A stretch of 64,000 nucleotides of DNA from Tolypocladium sp. Sup5 PDA-1 (taxonomy: Eukaryota; Ascomycota; Sordariomycetes; Hypocreales; Ophiocordycipitaceae). Within the stretch, counting starts at the first letter, position 1. Each line of letters opens with the position of its first letter. The notes beneath the pieces were generated by a model that had not been told where the DNA came from, searched no databases, and saw nothing but the letters and a program-made list of their open reading frames with translations. Positions 56,886 to 64,000 of the stretch are shown here, piece by piece. The position numbers and the translations under genes are program-made. Location: positions 1-64,000 of the forward strand of contig JPHH03000079.1 in assembly GCA_000750105.3 (NCBI GenBank). The letters run 5' to 3'.

Positions 56886-57937
56886 TCAATCACCGAAGGG
56901 ATAAGCATGCAACACCTGCCCATAGTACAACTCTGCATCCTTGGAGGCAAGGAACACGTAGCTGGGCCCAACCTCGCTAGGCTGTCCGGGCCGACCCAGC
57001 TGTGACTTCTCTCCGAAGCCTTCCATCTGCTCCGCCGGTCTGGAGGCCGGCTGAAGAGGAGTGTGCACGGGACCTGGCGCGACTGCGTTGACTCTAATCC
57101 CCTTGGAAACCAGCTGCTTCGCCAGGGCACGGGTAAACGACGTGATAGCGCCCTTTGTAGCTGCATAGTCAACCATGGCTGGCGTTCCTCGGAACGCTAC
57201 CGTAGACGTTGTGTTGATAATACTGTTCAAGTTTAGTAATATGCCCATCATGCATCTTTGACATCAATACTTACGAGGCCCCCTTCTCCATATGCGGAAG
57301 CGCATACTTGGTCATGGCAAACATCTGCAATATATTGCTGCGAAACGTGCTCTCGACATCCTCCAAGTTTATCTCCTCAAATTCTTGGCACATGATTTGC
57401 TTCGAGGCGTTGTTGACAAGGACGTGGATGATGCCAAACTTGTCGACATGCTGCTTGATTGCATGTTGGCACGTTTTGTTATCCATCAGATTGCCCGCGA
57501 TAAGCAAGCATTCCCTGCCCTCTTTCTCAACCATATTCTTGGTTTCCTCCGCGTCATGCTGCTCCTCTGGGAGATAGACAATGGTGACATCTGCCCCCTC
57601 GCGAGCGAAGAGCACGGCAACAGACCGACCAATGCCAGAGCTGAAGGGCGATGTCAGTGGAAATTCCCAGCCAGACAAGAGAAGGTCACCAACTCTCCGC
57701 CCGTGATAAGGGCTTTGGCGCCGCGCAGTTTGTCGGCTGCCCTGTATTCATGGAACCGGTCCTTGCCCTCGAGCTTCGTGGCCTCACTTGTCGGCTGCAT
57801 GTCTTTCTCCAAACTAAGTGACAGTTAGCATGCTCATTTGGATGCTTGGTGCTGTATCTGGGAAAGTAAACTCACCCAGGGAGGTTTTGAGCCTGGGGCT
57901 CGGTGACTGGCTGGAACTGTCCCTTTTCGCCTAACAT
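56886..57937 (-). CDS. SDR oxidoreductase, YghA-like
   Basis: Four exons (57937-57876, 57813-57694, 57640-57275, 57222-56886) give 294 aa. The N-terminal arm QPQ..PG-type (QAQNLPGLEKDMQPTSEATK) is typical of the YghA/glucose-ribitol dehydrogenase-like SDRs. The Rossmann motif ALITGGDSGIGRSVAVLF is rebuilt across intron 2. VLVNNASKQ (NNA), the Ser in STVAF, VDYAATKGA (YxxxK) and RVNAVAPGPVHTPL follow. It ends HAYPFGD, where relatives read HPNGG. Likely an NADP-dependent carbonyl or polyol reductase, often stress-linked. Confidence 0.92.
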
Positions 57938-58434
57938 ATTGATGTGTCGGTGCCTCTCAATCGATTTGTATGACTTGCGGAATGATCTCCATAGCAGTGG
58001 TGACCTGCAGAACATCAGAACCTACAGCTGGCGACTTTATATCTGATGAATTCGACTGTTGTCGAACGGGGAAGGCAATGTGGCGGAACAGGTAGCAATG
58101 GCATCATCGATTTTGAAATGACGTCGCCATACAGCATTATCCTTCCAGCGCTTTCATCGCCGTGCCATCATTGGTAGAAATAAATGCCGGGATAACGTGT
58201 GATAACATTAATGGAGAAAAGAAAGTTCTATGAATATGAACAGGATCAGAATTAATTAATGCTCTTTCGAGATCATCTTTGCATGAGCGAACTAGGAATT
58301 AAATATGCCCGGAACAATATCAATGTGACCAAACACCATTCCTCATTAGCAAAGAGACCCTACGCTACATCAACAAGGCCCTCTATCCCTGTTCACACTT
58401 TTTGCCATCCAGCGAGTCAGCGGTTCAGCGTAGC
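57938..58434. other. Intergenic, no gene
   Basis: Promoter side of the SDR and 3' side of the kinase gene. 58200-58330 is AT-rich. Nothing else seen. Confidence 0.4.
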
Positions 58435-59133
58435 CTAGCGACTGACGCTTTCTTCGGAATGGAGAAACCGAAGTAAATCGAGTGAGTCATCGACTTCACC
58501 GCTGATGGCTGACGATGGGCCAAGTCTGTTGTAGAATGGGTATTCAAAGCGAGGCGGGAAGAAGCCAGCATATTCCCAATCAATAATTGCTCTTATCTTA
58601 AGCGTGTCCGGGTAGACGATGACATTTTGCTGCGATAGATCGTTGTGGCAGAAGACATATTCCTTATGACTCGAGGGCCATAGATACCAGTAGTCTGTCT
58701 CTGTACGTCGCAAAACTCGATATGGAGGAATCACAATTCCTGATGGTCCGCCAAGACGACAGGACTTCAAAGTCTTGAGTTTCGCTCGCTGGATCTCAAG
58801 CTCTTCGCGCACAACGGCCTTCTGTCCCTCTGGGAGTTCGGACATGCTCACGCCTTCGATGTATTCCGTGATCAAGTAATACGCCCCGTCGTCCTCGAAG
58901 TGGCAGTACACAGTCGGGACTGGGATATCAGTGTGCTGTTGAATGAATTGTAAAGATTCGGCTTCGTTCATGAGGCGATCCTTGCCGAGGCGAGGGACAT
59001 GAAGACCACGATATCCGGTGCGAAACTCATTGGGACGCAGGCTTCTCTTGATAAAGACGCTCCCAAGATGGTAATATTTCCTCTCAAACGTTGTCGCAAT
59101 GCATCCTTTCTCTTGAATCTGAGTCGCGGACAT
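58435..59133 (-). CDS. APH-fold small-molecule kinase
   Basis: A single exon of 232 aa. The ATP-site lobe has NEAESLQFIQQHTDIPVPTV and the hinge region YLITEYIEGVSM. The catalytic loop reads VFCHNDLSQQNVIV (the HxDxxxxN Brenner motif) and the metal-binding Asp is in IIDWEYAGFFP. These mark the aminoglycoside-phosphotransferase/choline-kinase-like family, common in fungi, with unknown natural substrates. The length is short but covers the core. Confidence 0.88.
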   Translation of the reverse strand: MSATQIQEKGCIATTFERKYYHLGSVFIKRSLRPNEFRTGYRGLHVPRLGKDRLMNEAESLQFIQQHTDIPVPTVYCHFEDDGAYYLITEYIEGVSMSELPEGQKAVVREELEIQRAKLKTLKSCRLGGPSGIVIPPYRVLRRTETDYWYLWPSSHKEYVFCHNDLSQQNVIVYPDTLKIRAIIDWEYAGFFPPRFEYPFYNRLGPSSAISGEVDDSLDLLRFLHSEESVSR

Positions 59134-61086
59134 CGCAGCCGTTCAAGAAGGCCGTAAGAGATGAAGGTGGTGATAATGGGTAGTCGCTCGCACGATGATT
59201 CGATCTAGATCGCAGACAGGCTGAAATTGGTCAGTTTGAGTAGGGAGATGGAAACGCAGTGATCGCACGGACTACGATACGATGAAGGGAAAGGCCGATT
59301 GCTGTGTGTGTTGAGGCCAAGGGGAAGGTGGACCAACTTGCCTCGAAGACCAGCTTGGAAATAGAGTGAGCCGGTCGACTATGCATTGGTGAATAAGAAA
59401 TTTTAGTTTCCAGAATGCTCGGTCGCCCAAAAGATGAGAGAAAGGTAGCAGCCTGGCGATTCAGTTCGGGTCGCCAACCTTGAGGAGGGAGGATCTGCTT
59501 CGCGGGGACGAAAGTCACTGGTTTAGGATGCAGTTGTCACCGCCACCGGGGTCCTTCCAGCAGGCGACTGGCGCTACCGGTCAATCCAGCCACTGCCTAA
59601 TTTTTGGTCTGGTACTCCGTACCTACCCTCTGGCCAGTCATCGGCTGAGCTGTCCGTGAGAGAGAGGACAGCCACAGCCCTCTATCCTGCCAGTCGCTAT
59701 TAAACCCCAGTCACAGCCATGCACTGCGTAGCCCCGTCTATTCCTATACCGCGCGAGCACAAGCCAGGGACAGCGTCGGCAGCTGCGCCCATGAGAAGAG
59801 AAGGAGCGGGGATAACGCCTCGTCTGCAAACACAGAGTGGCACGCGCATACTGCCATCGCAAGCTACGAGGAATGGCCACTTTCCGATGCGGCACTCAAG
59901 TGCGTCCGAGACAATGGCACAGCGACGTTCCAGCTGCAGTTGACTTGGGCCATGCTTGTGAAGGACATGCTTCCCAAGATCAAGAGAGAAGCGATCTCAG
60001 AAGCGCACGGAAAGCAGCCTGGAACCGCCCAGCCAGCCAGATGACACAAATCATGACGCCGACGTTCACTAGATGGAATGCTTGCTTACTCGGTAGGGGA
60101 AGCACACCTTCTTGGTAGAGTGGTCTGATGGTACTACTAGATGGGAGCCTAGGAGAAATATTCTAGACAAGCGGATGCTTTATGGATTCGAGGCAGCATG
60201 TCCAGGCTTTAACGCGGGGGTGTCCTTGGTCGCAGTGGAGAAAACATCACCTGCCTCACGCACCGCTGTTAGCAACGGCTAGACCTTTGAACAACCGCAC
60301 AAGGACCATGAGGTTGAGGTACTCACCAAAGTAGACATTAATAGGGCCCGGCTCCAGCTAAGGGATGCGGTGAAGTTTGCCTTCGTCTTGCCACTCGAAA
60401 ACCATCTTGACAAGCGGTGTGCAGATTGCGTGCTGTGAATATTCGGTTGAAGTGAATTGAAGTGTGAAGATTCATGCCTCTCAGAATACCGTAGAACCTC
60501 AGGGCTGACCGGCATTATAAGTTACTTCTTGGATAATCAATGGGCCCCAGAGATGTTGCATCGAAGCATGGCGATGCGGGCTACCCTCCCAATAGCAGCA
60601 AGGTGGGCATTGAGGTACTCTTTGCGGTCCACAATGCCTTTCCATTCCTCAATGCCTTCTTTCCTGATTTGTCTCCTTTCCTGGCGTGTATTTCTTCCCG
60701 ATTTGTCTTTTTCCTGACGGCTATATTTCCCCAACAGGTCGACGGAGTACTTCCCCGATCTCGGTGCGGGGAACGCGGCCCGTGGACCCCGTGCCATTCT
60801 GTGATAGAGACAACCTGGACAGCCAGTTGCGGATGAAAGGAATTGTCTTCCAGCCACCGGACCTATGGAAATCCCTTAGCTAATTGATCCAAGAACTCAG
60901 CTATTCTCCGCTGAATCCGCTGAGCAAGTGTGGAGACTCTTGAGCCTGCTTCGAGCGCATACACGAGTACATAGCTGGCGGATTTCTCACCTTGTTTCTC
61001 TGCTGATAAGCGCCAGTCAGACTACCTTGCATCAAACAACATTGAACCTCGCAAGCATAGCCACGGCCCGTTACCCCTCGACCATC
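59134..61086. other. Intergenic region with doubtful minus-strand fragments
   Basis: No gene supported. On the minus strand, 60220-60440 reads MVFEWQDEGKLHRIP, a stop, GPINVYFG, a GTGAGT donor and a later AG; it could be a gene remnant but matches nothing I know. C-rich sequence near 61040-61086 is the likely leader of the amine oxidase gene. Confidence 0.35.
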
Positions 61087-63440
61087 ATGTCCCACGCCGG
61101 CCCTCACCCCTTCGACCCGCTCTCAGGACCGGAGATTGAATTGGTCACTCATTTCATCAAAAAGAGCCATGGCAACGTCAACTTTCATGTCGTCACACTG
61201 CAGGAGCCAAGGAAAGCCGAGATGAAGCCTTGGCTTGACAATCCTCAGCGAGCCGCGAGACCCGCTCGTGTTGCCGAAGTGGTTATTATCAAGCCTGATG
61301 GGAAGGTGTTTGAAGGTCTAGTCAACATTTCAGGGCCGAGAATCATCGAATGGAAGCCAGTCCATGGGGAGCAGCCGATTGTCAGTCTGCCGATCCGGGG
61401 CACAATGCCCGAGTGCTGATATGGTGTAGATCACGCTGGACGAACTTGCCTCAGTCGAGCATGGTTGTCGCATTGACCCCAAGGTGATCGAGCAATGCGT
61501 CATCAGTGGTGTCCATCGAGATGAGATGCACAAAGTGTATTGCGATCCATGGACCATCGGCTACGATGAGCGATTTGGCAGCGACCAACGGCTACAGCAG
61601 GCCCTGATGTACTTCCGACCAGAAGCTGATAATTGCCAGTATCAGTATCCTCTGGATTTCTGCCCCATTTGGGACCCGATCAGTCAGAAGGTTATTGCCA
61701 TTGACATCCCCGAGGTTCGACGACCCGTCGTTAGAAACCCGCCACTGGAATACCACCATCTTGCAATTGAGAAACAGGGGGGCTACAGGAAGGACTTGAA
61801 GCCAATTCACATCACGCAACCTGAGGGAGTCTCTTTCAAGATTGTAGGAACCGGGCGAGAGCTCGAGTGGCAGAACTGGCGCTTCCACATCGGATTCAAC
61901 TATCGAGAGGGTATCGTCCTCAACAACATCACCTTCAACGACAAGGGCACCGTTCGGCCCATCTTTTACAGGATGTCTCTTGCCGAGATGGTTGTACCCT
62001 AGTAAGTCCACATCCATTTTGCCCTGCATAGGCCGCCTGCTCAACGAATGCATAGCGGTAATCCGGAAAAGCCTCACCACCGGAAGCACGCCTTCGACCT
62101 CGGCGAATACGGTGCCGGGTACTTGACAAACAGCCTTTCCTTGGGTTGTGACTGCAAGGGCACGATTTATTACCTCGACGCCCACATGCCCACCCAAACA
62201 GGCGCAGTCCGGAAGATCAAGAACGCAATCTGCATCCACGAGGAGGACGACGGCATCCTGTTCAAGCATACTGACTTCAGGGACGACTCCACCATTGTAA
62301 CTCGCGCCAGGAAGCTCATTTTGCAGCAGGTGTTCACAGCCGCAAACTATGAATACGCCGTCCAGGTAAGTCAGTCAAGCCCCTGCTGCGCCATGAAGAA
62401 GCTAACGGTGGAAACTAGTGGACTTTTCATGTAAGTGGTTGACGACGGTCTGCCTCGAAGTAACACGCAACTGACACTGGAGTAGCAAGACGGAACCATC
62501 CAACCGGATATTAGGCTGACCGGTATTCTCAACACATACGTCATGCATCCTGGTGAAGATACTCACGGATGGGGCACCGAAGTACACCGCGGTATGCACT
62601 TACCAATTGTTCTCCGACCATATCATGGAGTCACGCTGATGCAGAGCAGGGGTAAATGCCCACAATCACCAGCACCTCTTCTGCCTTCGCATCAACCCGA
62701 ACCTTGATGGCCCGAACAATTCAGTCGACATGGTCGACGCTGTTCCTTCAAGCGCCCCGGTTGGCAGCCCAGAGAACTTTTACGGAAATGCCTTCTATGC
62801 CAAGCGCACAAGGCTCGAGACGACTGCCCAGGCCATGACCGACTACAACGGAGCCACATCAAGGACGTGGGACATGATCAACAAGAACAAACTCAACCCA
62901 CACAGCGGCAAGCCCGTGTCGTACAAGCTGGTCAGCAGAGAGGTTCCTGGTCTGCTGCCCAAGGAAGGGTCTCTGGTCTGGAAGAGAGCTGCATTCGCGA
63001 GGCATGCCATCCACGTCACCAAATGTAGCTACAATTCACCTCTCCACTACCTACCAGTTCGGTAAACGCTGACCAGTGTTGCAGATGCCGACGACCAACT
63101 TTACCCCGCGGGAGTCCACGTACCCCAAACCTCTGGTGAGCCGTCCCGCGGTATTACGGAATGGATCGGCAATGGAAGCGAGTCTGTGGACAATACAGAT
63201 GTAGTTCTGTGGCACACTTTTGGCATTACACACTTCCCAGCCCCTGAAGACTTTCCCGTGATGCCGGCCGAGCCCATCACCCTTTTACTGCGACCACGTC
63301 ACTTCTTCGAGTGTAACCCGGTCATGGACGTGCCGCCGTCATTCTCAATTACACCAAGTCAGATTGCGGCTAGAGGAAAAGGAGCGTTGGATGCCACTGA
63401 CCGGGTCAGCAAGTTGGCATTGGGTGGCTCAAGGCTCTGA
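61087..63440 (+). CDS. Peroxisomal copper amine oxidase
   Basis: Seven exons (61087-61380, 61430-62001, 62056-62365, a 12-nt micro-exon 62419-62430, 62486-62591, 62650-63024, 63085-63440) give 674 aa, the usual length. The catalytic base lies in YYLDAHMPTQ. The topaquinone precursor Tyr is in TAANYEYAVQW, as in the Hansenula enzyme. The copper ligands are the HxH in NAHNHQHLF and the distal His in GITHFPAPEDFP. The protein ends SRL, a peroxisomal PTS1 signal. It oxidises primary amines to aldehydes with release of NH3 and H2O2, letting the fungus use amines as nitrogen source. Confidence 0.96.
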
Positions 63441-63559
63441 GGGGTGGAGGCAGTACCAGATCATTCATACGGGCTACGACATGTATTTAGAAGACCAACT
63501 CGCTTCAAAATTAGCATCAGCGGCTCATTGTTTAACCTCGTGAAATGCAACAACCAGAT

Positions 63560-63958
63560 GGGTCGAAAGAATCTTTCAGCATGCAGGCCAAGACCTTCAC
63601 ACAGACGGGAGTGTCACCCACCCATGTGCCGGCTCAAGGGAGGCCGCCCGTGCAAAGCCTACCTTGTGTAGCCAGATCTCGAGAGGCTACTATGCAGGCC
63701 TGTCGCGTAGAAGATATATGCCACTATAATGGCTGCTGGAAAGACAGCAGGCCTGCACTTTTGCTTGAGTGGTCAAGCAGATTTATCCGACAAGGCCCGC
63801 GTATCCGGCGCCAATGACAATCACATCGTGGATTTCGTCCTGCAGCTGAGCGGGGTGCACCGAAGGCACCACAGCGCCAATTGTGGGAAGGCCTGGCTGG
63901 CGGCCCGCGGAGGGTGTCTAGGTGAAGCCATCCGTAGAGTAAACCATGTTGTCGACGG
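63560..63958 (-). pseudogene. Flavin monoamine oxidase N-terminus (relic)
   Basis: From an ATG at 63958 the minus strand reads MVYSTDGFT, a TAG stop where the family has Trp, then LPTIGAVVPSVHPAQLQ and HDVIVIGAGYAGLV, the FAD-binding GxGxxG of MAO-N-type amine oxidases. An ASRDLATQG segment near 63680 fits the next exon, but the join has no clean donor. The following family motif (LLEARDRxGGR) is not found, and the copper amine oxidase gene ends at 63440. The fragment is dead and truncated. Confidence 0.6.
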
Positions 63959-64000
63959 TAGTTCTAGGCGTACGATAATTGTCAGTGTTTAGAAATTTTG

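Noticed and set aside
60220..60480. Minus-strand fragment with a possible intron (MVFEWQDEGKLHRIP ... GPINVYFG)
   Set aside because: It has an in-frame stop, no start context and no recognised family; kept only as a remark.
1..64000. CRISPR arrays, bacterial operons, tRNA or rRNA genes
   Set aside because: The DNA is fungal. The repeat arrays seen are coding or LTR-internal without spacer structure, and no tRNA cloverleaf or rRNA core was found by eye; a tRNA scan was not possible.

Overview
This is nuclear DNA from a filamentous ascomycete (Pezizomycotina). Short GT-AG introns (about 50-100 bp) split most genes, the gene families are typical of moulds (CFEM receptor, DHA2 MFS drug transporter, fungal O-methyltransferase, LipA/NB-ARC STAND protein), and AT-rich repeat DNA carries C-to-T/G-to-A damage typical of repeat-induced point mutation (RIP). 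I cannot assign a genus. Nine spliced gene models were rebuilt by hand; in each the exons sum to a whole number of codons.

Region 1 (1-12.7 kb) is a repeat-rich, gene-poor block. It opens with RIP-damaged retroelement DNA that contains a recognisable but destroyed Gag zinc knuckle. Relics of an ABC-C transporter, a Zn2Cys6 regulator and a LipA/NB-ARC STAND protein follow. One intact gene sits among them, encoding a 1189-aa secreted modular repeat protein. The block around it is bracketed by two inverted copies of a ~550-bp LTR-like repeat.

Region 2 (12.7-25.1 kb) looks like a small secondary-metabolite or detoxification cluster: a phenol-hydroxylase-type FAD monooxygenase and an O-methyltransferase share a 453-bp divergent promoter, followed by a Myb-repeat regulator and a DHA2 MFS exporter. 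No PKS, NRPS, terpene cyclase or DMATS backbone gene is present in the window.

Region 3 (25-45.5 kb) holds a small HNH-like nuclease-domain ORF, an orphan 340-aa ORF, about 5 kb without a supportable gene, a CFEM/Pth11-like receptor tail to tail with a secreted beta-lactamase-fold hydrolase, a BSC6-like MFS protein, a decayed local duplication, and an OPT oligopeptide transporter.

Region 4 (45.5-64 kb) is sparse: a small single-pass membrane protein, a bZIP regulator, two SDR oxidoreductases, a truncated hAT transposon butted against a carboxylesterase relic, an APH-fold kinase, a peroxisomal copper amine oxidase and the dead N-terminus of a flavin amine oxidase.

The most unusual object is the repeat protein at 7559-11128. 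It combines a His/Asp/Glu-rich metal-binding-like tract, an Asn/Ser/Gly-rich linker and fifteen exact-length 84-bp cysteine repeats with recent 168-bp higher-order amplification.
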